Made by a program: the position numbers and the translations under genes | Notes under the pieces: generated by a model | What the model was told of the DNA's origin: nothing | What the model saw: the letters and a program-made list of their open reading frames with translations, nothing else | Databases searched by the model: none | In this document: positions 1 to 6,658 of the stretch, piece by piece | How positions within the stretch are numbered: position 1 is the first letter of the stretch | How the letters are laid out: each line of letters starts with the position of its first letter | Assembly (NCBI GenBank): GCA_040877545.1 | Contig: JBBDNN010000038.1 | Coordinates: forward strand, 1-25,900 | Reading direction: 5' to 3' | From: Gracilimonas sp040877545 | Lineage (GTDB): Bacteria > Bacteroidota > Rhodothermia > Balneolales > Balneolaceae | DNA: 25,900 nt

Positions 1-42
1 TATTGTACTTCAATGAGTTATAAGAAATTGAAATTGTCTTAA

Positions 43-60
43 TTGGACACTACTGTCCAA
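43..60. promoter_or_regulatory. Perfect 7-bp dyad, possible operator
   Basis: TTGGACA (43-49) and TGTCCAA (54-60) are exact inverted repeats separated by the four bases CTAC. The arms are AT-balanced and no T-tract follows, so an operator for a dimeric regulator fits better than a terminator. It lies about 130 bp upstream of the threonine synthase start, the only downstream gene in view; the gene upstream of the window could also be the target. The rest of bases 1-189 shows no coding sequence that I can support. Confidence 0.35.
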
Positions 61-189
61 AACTATTTAAAACCTCTTTTAAAAATATTTCCCTTTCCTA
101 CCTTTACTCCTGCAAAAAAGCGCTTTTTATTAATTTTTTGATAGTCCTATGATTCGTATTTTTATTTAAACTTTTAAAATTATTTGCAG

Positions 190-1896
190 ATGAAAGCCAC
201 CAATTCCGGATATACCATGCGTTGCATAATGTGTGGCGAGGCCAATGATGAAAAAGAGACAAGTACCTACTGCACAAACTGTGGCGGTGTTTTGACTATT
301 GACTATCACAAGCCGGCAAAAAATATCCAATACCCCCTGAAAAATATTTTGCCGGATCCTTTAAAACATCATTTTACCCCTTTAAAAAAGCTCGAACGTT
401 TATCTGAAAAGTACGGAGCTGAATTGTATGGCAAGCTTGAATATGAGCATCCAACAGGATGTTTTAAAGATCGCGGGAGTTACATAGAAGTTCAAAAAGC
501 CCTTGAGCTGAAAGCAGATGCAATTTGCCTGGCTTCAACCGGGAATATGGCGGCTTCAGTAGCTGCTTACGCCGGCTATTTCAATATTCCCTGCTTTGTT
601 TTTGTACCGGAAAAAACACCGGAAGTAAAACTTGCTCAGGCAACTATTTATGATGCTACTATCCTGAAGATAAAAGGGGATTTTACAGACTGCGAAAAAC
701 TTTGCCGTCAGTTTGCCAAATCTGGTAATTATTATCTTGCCGGCGATTATGTATTTCGGCAGGAAGGGCAAAAATCCTTCTCCTATGAATTATATGAACA
801 GGGAAATATCACCTATGATTACATTTTTGTTCCTGTTGGAGCCGGAACTAATTTTGCCTCTATTTACAAGGGCTATAAGGAAATGAAAGCTGCCGGTATG
901 ATAGAGACCATTCCTCGTTTTGTAGCTGTTCAGCCTGAGCAAAGCTCACCGGTAGTGGAAGGGATTTTCAAGAAGGAAAAAATCATCAAAGACCAGGTAA
1001 ATACCATGGCAGATGCTGTGGCTGTAAGTGACCCTTTTGACTTCTATAAAGTTCTGGAAGGAATTAATGAAACAGAAGGGCTTGCTTTTACAGCTACCGA
1101 AAATGAGTTGCTTGAATCTATGAAGGAAATGACACTTGAGGATGGATATTTTACCGAACCTGCCAGTGCAATTCCTTTAGCTGCCTTTAAAAATAACCTG
1201 GATATTTTTAAAGGGAAAAAATGCTTATTTGTGTTAACCGGAACGGGTTTGAAAAGCGCTCACATTGTAGCGAAGTATTCGCTTTCGTCACCGGTACTCC
1301 CGCCGAACCTGGAACGGGTTCAGCAATATATTGACTCGGGTTTTGTGGAGCTGCAAAAAAGCAGCTGGGGGCAGTCACGCGATATGGTACTTGGCAATGT
1401 GAAGATGGATGATGAACATGCCCGACTGTACGATGAGTATGTAAAAGACTTCAACAAAAAAGGAAAAACATTAAAGGAAGAGGAAATAAAAGTACTTCGT
1501 TCTTTGGTGTATAATGAAGAAACAGGTCTCGAATATCCGGTTGAAGTGCTCGATTATAAATTAACCATGCGCAAACACGGCTTGGTAAGTGCGGCTGTTA
1601 AGCTCAAGATCGAACAACGCGAAGAAGTTATTTCTCTCGATCAGGGTGTGGGTCCGATTGATGCCGTGTTAACTGCAATTAAAGCAGAAACGGATTCCTT
1701 TCTACCGCTGGAAGTTAAAAATCATGAAGTAGAAATTCTTAGTCCTGATACCGACTCCCTGGTGGTAGTTACTCTCACTTTAGAAAAAGAAGGCCATACC
1801 TTCATCTCAAAAGGAGCTTCTCCTGATACTATTGAAGCGCTTATCCAGGCGTTCGTGAAAGGACTCGCAGTAGCAAATAAAGCGCTGGTTGTTTGA
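190..1896 (+). CDS. thrC: Threonine synthase fused to a LeuA-like allosteric domain
   Basis: This PLP-dependent enzyme converts O-phosphohomoserine to threonine in the cytoplasm. Residues 11-33 form a zinc-ribbon-like CxxC...CxxC (CIMC, CTNC), as in many threonine synthases. The fold-type II core follows to about residue 370, with PLP lysine K93 in CFKDRG, the STGNMAAS loop near 116-123 and a GTG turn near 351. After it come about 195 extra residues: a helical linker (about 375-445) and then a segment with the LeuA regulatory pattern, including GVGPIDA at 486-492 and a C-terminal S-x-D-x-I-x-A helix. Classical threonine synthases of this type end soon after the core. The ATG at 190 is preferred to the TTG at 184; an ATG at 217, just before the zinc ribbon, is also possible. 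There is no Shine-Dalgarno. The core assignment is firm. The fused domain was recognised by eye, so its ligand (threonine, isoleucine or another) is unknown. Confidence 0.88.
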   Translation: MKATNSGYTMRCIMCGEANDEKETSTYCTNCGGVLTIDYHKPAKNIQYPLKNILPDPLKHHFTPLKKLERLSEKYGAELYGKLEYEHPTGCFKDRGSYIEVQKALELKADAICLASTGNMAASVAAYAGYFNIPCFVFVPEKTPEVKLAQATIYDATILKIKGDFTDCEKLCRQFAKSGNYYLAGDYVFRQEGQKSFSYELYEQGNITYDYIFVPVGAGTNFASIYKGYKEMKAAGMIETIPRFVAVQPEQSSPVVEGIFKKEKIIKDQVNTMADAVAVSDPFDFYKVLEGINETEGLAFTATENELLESMKEMTLEDGYFTEPASAIPLAAFKNNLDIFKGKKCLFVLTGTGLKSAHIVAKYSLSSPVLPPNLERVQQYIDSGFVELQKSSWGQSRDMVLGNVKMDDEHARLYDEYVKDFNKKGKTLKEEEIKVLRSLVYNEETGLEYPVEVLDYKLTMRKHGLVSAAVKLKIEQREEVISLDQGVGPIDAVLTAIKAETDSFLPLEVKNHEVEILSPDTDSLVVVTLTLEKEGHTFISKGASPDTIEALIQAFVKGLAVANKALVV

Positions 1897-1900
1897 ATAA

Positions 1901-2005
1901 CGTGTTACCGTGTTACCGTGTTTAAGTGCTTACGTGTTTATGTGTTTATGACATATTGCAAAACATAAACACTTCAACACGTAAACACGTAAGCACTTAA
2001 ACACG
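1901..2005. repeat. Inverted array of degenerate 8-bp repeats between convergent genes
   Basis: On the plus strand, 1901-1948 is six contiguous octamers of the form [c/a/t]GTGTTT[a/c]-like: cgtgttac twice, cgtgttta, agtgctta, cgtgttta, tgtgttta. On the minus strand, 2005 back to 1966 is five octamers: cgtgttta, agtgctta, cgtgttta, cgtgttga, agtgttta. Bases 1917-1940 and 1982-2005 are perfect 24-bp inverted repeats, and 1942-1950 pairs with 1964-1972 around a 13-base loop, with one extra octamer in the right arm. The array fills the gap between the convergent thrC and dapD stops. It could form a long hairpin and may serve as a bidirectional terminator, although it has no GC-rich stem plus T-tract. 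Confidence 0.85.
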
Positions 2006-2007
2006 TA

Positions 2008-2754
2008 TCACCTCAAAGCATCTTCCAATTCCAAAGAAGCATCACTTCCCGCGTCGCGATATTTTACGATGATTGGACAGGCCATATTAAGTCCTTCGCT
2101 TTTTGCCCAATCGTTGGTAACCGGGCGTGTTCCAGGAATTACTACCGCACCCTCTGGTATGGCTGATCCCCGCTCCAGTACCTTTTCATTCACAATATCA
2201 TAGACCGGTATTGATTTAGAAAGCACTACGCCCGGCGCAATCACAGCCCCTTTCTTCACCATTATTCCTTCCACAATTACAGCACCTGCTCCAACAAAAC
2301 AATCGTCTTCAATTATAACCGGGTTCATGCCAATGGGCTCCAATACTCCTCCGATCTGAACTCCGGCAGAAAGGTGTACATTTTTGCCGATTTGTGCACA
2401 TGAGCCAACCAACGCGTGACTGTCTACCATGGTGCCTTCATCCACATAAGCGCCAACATTTATATACGCCGGCGGCATGATAATTACACCTGATGCCACA
2501 TAAGCTCCGCGCCGAACCGATGAGCCGCCCGGAACCAGCCGAACTCCGTCTTCGGGATCAAAAAATCTGGGCGGTAAATTATCTTTATCTACAAAACCCT
2601 CATAAATGCCTTCATAGGAAGTGTTTTTCCCATCTTTAAAGGATTCCAAAATAGCTTTTTTTACTTCGATATTGGCTTCCCACCCATCCTCTGTTGGGTT
2701 TGCCGCTCTTGCTGTTCCTTTTTCTAATTGATTTAAAATATCTTTATATGACAT
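2008..2754 (-). CDS. dapD: Tetrahydrodipicolinate N-succinyltransferase (DapD)
   Basis: It acylates tetrahydrodipicolinate in the succinylase branch of lysine and diaminopimelate synthesis, in the cytoplasm. A short helical N-terminal region (1-75, with VKKAILESF at 31-39) precedes a left-handed beta-helix of imperfect hexapeptides. The family blocks GAYVDEGTMVD (101-111), GSCAQIGKNVHLS (117-129) and IGGVLEP (134-140) are all present; D111 aligns with the conserved Asp141 of E. coli DapD. At the position of E. coli Glu189 my by-eye alignment puts a valine (V149), so the acyl donor is taken from the family and not proven. At 248 aa it is somewhat shorter than the 274-aa E. coli protein. It is the last gene of dapB-dapA-dapD, 39 bp after dapA. 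Confidence 0.9.
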   Translation of the reverse strand: MSYKDILNQLEKGTARAANPTEDGWEANIEVKKAILESFKDGKNTSYEGIYEGFVDKDNLPPRFFDPEDGVRLVPGGSSVRRGAYVASGVIIMPPAYINVGAYVDEGTMVDSHALVGSCAQIGKNVHLSAGVQIGGVLEPIGMNPVIIEDDCFVGAGAVIVEGIMVKKGAVIAPGVVLSKSIPVYDIVNEKVLERGSAIPEGAVVIPGTRPVTNDWAKSEGLNMACPIIVKYRDAGSDASLELEDALR

Positions 2755-2793
2755 TATTCTGCTTTTGAATTTCCTGCTTTTGGATTCTTTTTA

Positions 2794-3681
2794 TTATTTA
2801 GTTTCGGAATACCATTTTGAAATATTCTTATCTACATCAACAAGAATTTTCTCTGTCTCATTTGAGATATCTCCCAAGGAAAGCGGCAGCCGTACTGTAT
2901 CATTTTCGACCCAGCCTTTTTGTTGTAGTAAAACCTTTACAGGAACCGGATTAGGGGCTTTGAACAAAGCATCTGCTGATTCTTTCCAAAGGGGAAATAA
3001 ACCTTCAGTATTCCCTGCCACACATAATTCAACATATTTATGTGTTTCATCCGGCCAAACATTAGATGCTACTGATATTAGCCCAACAGCGCCTTCATCG
3101 GCAAATGCAGATGTTAAGCCATCATCACCACTATAGAATTTCAGATTTGGAGATGCTTTTCTAAAAGCTTTAAACTCTTCTACACTTCCGCTGGCTTCCT
3201 TCACTCCAATTAAATTCTCAAATTCCTTGCTTAACCGGCGTGGCACAGATGGATCTAATTTACCACCGGTTCTTGAGGGAACATTATAAAGCATACAATC
3301 GGTATTAGTTTCTGCGAGAAGTTCGCTAAACCATTCAAATTGACCTTCGGCTCCAGGCTTGGCATACAAAGGGGTAACCAGTAAAAATATATCTACCCCA
3401 ATTTCATCACAATAATGGATAAAATCTACCTGACCGGATAAGTTGAAACCACCAATACCTACCATCATAGGAACATCAAGGTTCAGTTCTTTAGTAAACT
3501 CCACTACTTCACGTTTTTCTTCTTCATTTAGATTCAATCCTTCCCCGGTGCTTCCTAATAGAAGAACCCCATTTTTTGCACTTTCCTGCTTTCTGAGGAT
3601 TGTTTCGAAGCTATTATAATCAATGCTTCCATCTGCATTCATAGGAGTTATCATTGCGGTATAAAGTGGAAATTGTTCCAT
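2794..3681 (-). CDS. dapA: 4-hydroxy-tetrahydrodipicolinate synthase (DapA)
   Basis: It condenses pyruvate with aspartate semialdehyde, the first committed step to lysine and diaminopimelate. It is a cytoplasmic TIM-barrel lyase; 295 aa is typical. The pyruvate-binding GSTGEG is at 43-48 (S44/T45 in place of the usual T-T), the catalytic tyrosine is Y132 in LYNVPSRTG, and the Schiff-base lysine is K161 in GVKEASG. The start ATG shares one base with the dapB stop (TAATG), so translation is probably coupled. All catalytic residues are present, which favours true DapA over the related N-acetylneuraminate lyase-type aldolases, as does its position between dapB and dapD. Confidence 0.95.
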   Translation of the reverse strand: MEQFPLYTAMITPMNADGSIDYNSFETILRKQESAKNGVLLLGSTGEGLNLNEEEKREVVEFTKELNLDVPMMVGIGGFNLSGQVDFIHYCDEIGVDIFLLVTPLYAKPGAEGQFEWFSELLAETNTDCMLYNVPSRTGGKLDPSVPRRLSKEFENLIGVKEASGSVEEFKAFRKASPNLKFYSGDDGLTSAFADEGAVGLISVASNVWPDETHKYVELCVAGNTEGLFPLWKESADALFKAPNPVPVKVLLQQKGWVENDTVRLPLSLGDISNETEKILVDVDKNISKWYSETK

Positions 3682-4370
3682 TATTTATTTTCCTCCATTA
3701 CAAGATCAAAAAGTTGTCCAAAAGCCAATATTCCCGGTTTGATACTTTCATTGTTAATTAACTGCTCTGCCGCCCAAATCGCTCCTTCTGCAAATAAATT
3801 CCGGTCCAATGCTTCATGCCGCAGCGTAATTTTTTCCATTGCAGTACTCATAGTAAGCTCATGAATTCCTTTCACATCGCCTTCTCTGGAAGAGGTTACT
3901 TCTGCTTCCTTATCCAGCCATTCTTTCCATGATAAGGCTGTACCACTTGGCGCGTCTTTCTTATGAACATGATGCACTTCATGAATGTGGAATCCCGGTT
4001 TTTTTAGCATTGTGGATCCGGCAGAAATGATTTCAATATTTTTTCGGATGATATTCATTCCCAGGCTAAAATTTGAAGCAATTACCCATTTAGCTTTTTG
4101 AGCCTTTACCCGCCCCTCCAAATCTTCCGGCCATTCATAACCGGTACTTCCCCAGGCTGCGGGTATCCCTGAGTCGATTACTGTCTGTAAAATATCATCA
4201 ACAGCATCCCCCGGAACAAAGATGATTACTGCATCTGATTGTTGAAGTTTTTCTACTGTGGGGGGTTTAAATTCATCAAAGGTATCAGATAGATTCTCCT
4301 CCAAAAGCTCCGCTACTTTTCCGCCCGTTTTACCGGTTCCTATTAATGCAATTTCCATTAATTTTTTCAT
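3681..4370 (-). CDS. dapB: 4-hydroxy-tetrahydrodipicolinate reductase (DapB)
   Basis: It reduces the DapA product with NAD(P)H in lysine and diaminopimelate synthesis. Counting from the chosen ATG (229 aa), the Rossmann motif GTGKTGGKV is at 11-19, WGSTGY at 73-78, SNFSLGMN at 99-106, and the catalytic block E-V-H-H-V-H-K-K-D-A-P-S-G-T at 131-144, where H133 and K137 match E. coli H159 and K163. The open frame runs back to a TTG at 4385, but the ATG at 4370 (or 4358, directly before the nucleotide fold) is a better start. It is shorter than E. coli DapB (273 aa). It is first in dapB-dapA-dapD, so the 114-bp gap shared with the divergent toxin-antitoxin pair should hold the operon promoter. 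Confidence 0.93.
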   Translation of the reverse strand: MKKLMEIALIGTGKTGGKVAELLEENLSDTFDEFKPPTVEKLQQSDAVIIFVPGDAVDDILQTVIDSGIPAAWGSTGYEWPEDLEGRVKAQKAKWVIASNFSLGMNIIRKNIEIISAGSTMLKKPGFHIHEVHHVHKKDAPSGTALSWKEWLDKEAEVTSSREGDVKGIHELTMSTAMEKITLRHEALDRNLFAEGAIWAAEQLINNESIKPGILAFGQLFDLVMEENK

Positions 4371-4455
4371 TTTAAATTTACTCAAAGATAAAATTTTAAA
4401 CAGACTTTAATAGGGTGGTTCTAATATTTTATTTAACTAAAATTCTTTATAAATT

Positions 4456-4483
4456 ACGTATGTTTTTAAATTAACACGTATGT
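4456..4483. promoter_or_regulatory. Direct repeat ACGTATGT, possible antitoxin operator
   Basis: ACGTATGT occurs at 4456-4463 and again at 4476-4483, exactly 20 bp apart (about two helical turns) and ending one base before the antitoxin ATG. The first copy includes the palindrome TACGTA (4455-4460). Short repeats phased on one helix face just upstream of the start are the usual target layout for autoregulating ribbon-helix-helix antitoxins. The site lies in the 114-bp divergent gap, so it could also influence dapB. Binding is inferred. Confidence 0.4.
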
Positions 4484-4484
4484 A

Positions 4485-4736
4485 ATGAAAGAGAAATTAA
4501 CTTTAAGTATTGAAAAGCAAACAAAAGAACGAGCTAAGAAAATTGCATTTAAAGAAGGGGTTAGTATTTCTGAGATGGTTGAAAATTTTTTAAATTCATT
4601 ACCCGAAACGGATTTAGATACTAAAATTCCTCAAGATTCTTTAGTTACAGAATTGGCCGGTAGCATTAAAATACCAGATGATGTTGATTATGATGAAGAG
4701 CTAACAAGAATTTTGGAAGAAAAATATAATGACTGA
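4485..4736 (+). CDS. Antitoxin, DUF6364-like ribbon-helix-helix protein
   Basis: This 83-aa acidic protein has the layout of a VapB-type antitoxin. The N-terminal 30 or so residues (KLTLSIEKQTKERAKKIAFKEGVSISEMVENFL) fit a beta strand followed by two helices, as in ribbon-helix-helix DNA-binding dimers. The C-terminal part is acidic and probably disordered and would wrap the toxin. The stop overlaps the toxin start by eight bases, the usual coupling in such operons. It resembles the DUF6364 family found next to PIN-domain toxins. Local sequence is more AT-rich than the flanking lysine genes, hinting at acquisition. No Shine-Dalgarno is visible. Function comes from the pair, not from a single catalytic motif. 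Confidence 0.78.
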   Translation: MKEKLTLSIEKQTKERAKKIAFKEGVSISEMVENFLNSLPETDLDTKIPQDSLVTELAGSIKIPDDVDYDEELTRILEEKYND

Positions 4737-5151
4737 TACATATTTTATAGATAGCGATATATGTTTAGATGCCTTAACAAATCGTTCACCTTTTAGTAAG
4801 AATGCTATTCAAATTCTTTATTTGGCTGAAACTAAAAAAATTATTGCTGTTACTTCTTCCCTCTCATTCTCTAATATGTTTTATTTGTTAAGCAAATGGA
4901 GTTCTGTATCGAAAGCTTATACTCAGCTATCAAAACTTAAAACTATTATTTCTATTGCCAGTGTAAGGGAACAGGAAGTTGATGCTTCATTGGCATCAAA
5001 GTGGAGGGATTTTGAAGATGCCATTCAGTACCATTCGGCTTTACCCTGTAATTGTTCAGCTATTATTACTCGAAATAAATCGGATTATAAAAAATCTGAA
5101 ATTCCGGTCCTTTCCCCGGATGAATTTTTGAGATTTATTGGTTCTAATTAA
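4729..5151 (+). CDS. PIN-domain toxin (VapC-like)
   Basis: This predicted Mg2+-dependent endoribonuclease toxin has 140 aa, normal for the PIN family. Acidic residues line up with the PIN active site: D8 (with D10) in the first strand (FIDSDICLD), D94 and D97 in DFEDAIQ, and D119 after ITRNKSD. In the second motif (SFSNMFYLL) an asparagine, N49, sits where classical VapC has glutamate; the N-x-x-Y-L-L form is seen in the PIN_3-like subfamily that also carries DFEDA and TRN. It starts inside the antitoxin gene and its last bases overlap the convergent lysC 3' end by eight bases. RNA target unknown. Confidence 0.82.
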   Translation: MTDTYFIDSDICLDALTNRSPFSKNAIQILYLAETKKIIAVTSSLSFSNMFYLLSKWSSVSKAYTQLSKLKTIISIASVREQEVDASLASKWRDFEDAIQYHSALPCNCSAIITRNKSDYKKSEIPVLSPDEFLRFIGSN

Positions 5152-6484
5152 ATTCTTTGCTCGTTATAAATTTCTTGTGCAGCATACGAATTATATCCTC
5201 CGACTGATCCTGATCTACCAAAACACACACATTATTGCTGCTGGCTCCATGGCAAATTAATCGAACATTATAATCTTCTAAAGCCTTAAATAAAGGCCCG
5301 CTGATGCCTGAAGTTTGCTGGAGGTTATTCCCGATCAATGCGATTAAAGCGAAGTCTGTTTCTACCACTACCTCTGCAAACTTCCGAAGTTCATTTAAAA
5401 CATCATCCGTTAACTCCACTTTATTAGAGGCATTCATGGCTGTATCTAAAGTCAGGGCTACACTTACCTCACTCGTACTAACCAGATCTACAGATATTTT
5501 ATACTGTGAAAGCACCTTGAATAATCTTGCCAGGTAACCATATTGGTGAAGCATCTCCAGGCTGTGCAAGGTTAATAGTGTCTGGTTACGGCGTAATGAA
5601 ATTGCCCGAATAGATGGTTTATGTTCCGGCTCTTGTACCACCCAGGTTCCTGCCTCCCCTGGTTTTCGGCTGGAAGCAACTCTCACTTTTACACCGCCAC
5701 GAATGGCCGGCTTTAACGTTGCGGGATGAAGAACTTTCCCGCCAAACACAGAAAGCTCGGCAGCTTCATCAAAGGATATTTCATGAATGGGAAAAGCATC
5801 CGGTACAATACGCGGATCTGTGGTATATACTCCGGCAACATCTGTCCAAATCTCAAGTGTATTGGCATTCACTGCTTCAGCAAAAAGAGCTGCAGAAAAA
5901 TCACTTCCGCCCCGCCCAAGTGTAGTTGTATTCCCAAAAATATCGGAACCTATAAACCCCTGGGTAAGGTAAACACTATCTTTTTGAATGTGCTTTTTCG
6001 CATTTATTTTAATGGCTTTCAGGCTGGGTTCGGCACTCCCAAATGTGGAGTCTGTTTTCAGAACAGTGCGGGCATCGAGCCACGCAGCATCAACTCCCTG
6101 TTCTCTTAATACCTGGACAAAAATCCTGGTAGACATCAGCTCACCAAAAGCATACAGCTGATCTTTCCAGCGTTTATCCCGCCCCACGAACTCAAGGTGT
6201 ACCCGCAGATCAGAAAATTCCTTATAAAAATCTGATCTTGCTTTATCCTGGTCTTCAAGCTGATCTATGATAGCCATATGACGTTCTTCAATATTTCGAA
6301 GTAACTCTTCTTGTAGAGTTGATTCGAGTTCATTAGCAGAAAGTGCAACCAAATCGTTGGTTGTACCTGCCGTGGCGCTTATTACCACAAGTCGTCGGGT
6401 GGATTCGGCAGCTATTATTTTTGCACTACGTTGCATGGCTTTATAAGTACCGACACTGGTACCACCAAATTTAGAAACAATCAT
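5144..6484 (-). CDS. lysC: Aspartate kinase, lysine-sensitive LysC type
   Basis: It phosphorylates aspartate, the first step to lysine, threonine, methionine and diaminopimelate. It is 446 aa and monofunctional, with no homoserine dehydrogenase part. KFGGTSVG (5-12) and TTTLGRGGSDF (186-196) build the kinase site. FGELMSTRIF, IWTDVAGVYTTDPR and KVLHPATL also match E. coli LysC closely, suggesting the same class. Two ACT domains follow (about 300-370 and 380-446). The STSEVSVALTLDT stretch, which in E. coli LysC contains lysine-binding and feedback-resistance positions, is conserved, so lysine inhibition is likely. It would naturally lead into dapBAD on the same strand, but a toxin-antitoxin pair in the opposite direction separates them. 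I see no lysine riboswitch in the 174-bp upstream gap. Confidence 0.95.
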   Translation of the reverse strand: MIVSKFGGTSVGTYKAMQRSAKIIAAESTRRLVVISATAGTTNDLVALSANELESTLQEELLRNIEERHMAIIDQLEDQDKARSDFYKEFSDLRVHLEFVGRDKRWKDQLYAFGELMSTRIFVQVLREQGVDAAWLDARTVLKTDSTFGSAEPSLKAIKINAKKHIQKDSVYLTQGFIGSDIFGNTTTLGRGGSDFSAALFAEAVNANTLEIWTDVAGVYTTDPRIVPDAFPIHEISFDEAAELSVFGGKVLHPATLKPAIRGGVKVRVASSRKPGEAGTWVVQEPEHKPSIRAISLRRNQTLLTLHSLEMLHQYGYLARLFKVLSQYKISVDLVSTSEVSVALTLDTAMNASNKVELTDDVLNELRKFAEVVVETDFALIALIGNNLQQTSGISGPLFKALEDYNVRLICHGASSNNVCVLVDQDQSEDIIRMLHKKFITSKEFN

Positions 6485-6620
6485 TTTATATATACTTTTT
6501 TGGGGTAAAATGAGAATTGGAAAATAAAGTTCTTATCGCCCAATCCCTTATTTAAATCTGTTTATAATGCTGGCTATTAATTTTTTTACGAATAGAAAAA
6601 CTGAAATGATACAAAGGGGA

Positions 6621-6628
6621 TAATTTTG
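6621..6628 (+). promoter_or_regulatory. Possible -7 element (TAATTTTG)
   Basis: TAATTTTG matches the Bacteroidota-type -7 consensus TAnnTTTG, 31 bases before the DUF819 start. I could not find a convincing TTTG -33 element at the expected distance, so this is only a weak call. Confidence 0.25.
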
Positions 6629-6658
6629 TATCCTCTCCTCCAACTCTAAAACATATTT

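Noticed and set aside
2765..3136. 123-aa plus-strand open frame over dapA
   Set aside because: Antisense shadow of the conserved DapA coding region.
5614..6109. Long plus-strand open frames inside lysC
   Set aside because: They are antisense to conserved kinase-domain coding sequence and their translations look like no protein family.
6485..6658. Possible lysine riboswitch before lysC
   Set aside because: The gap is only 174 bp, also holds the divergent gene's leader, and I see no set of conserved L-box helices.
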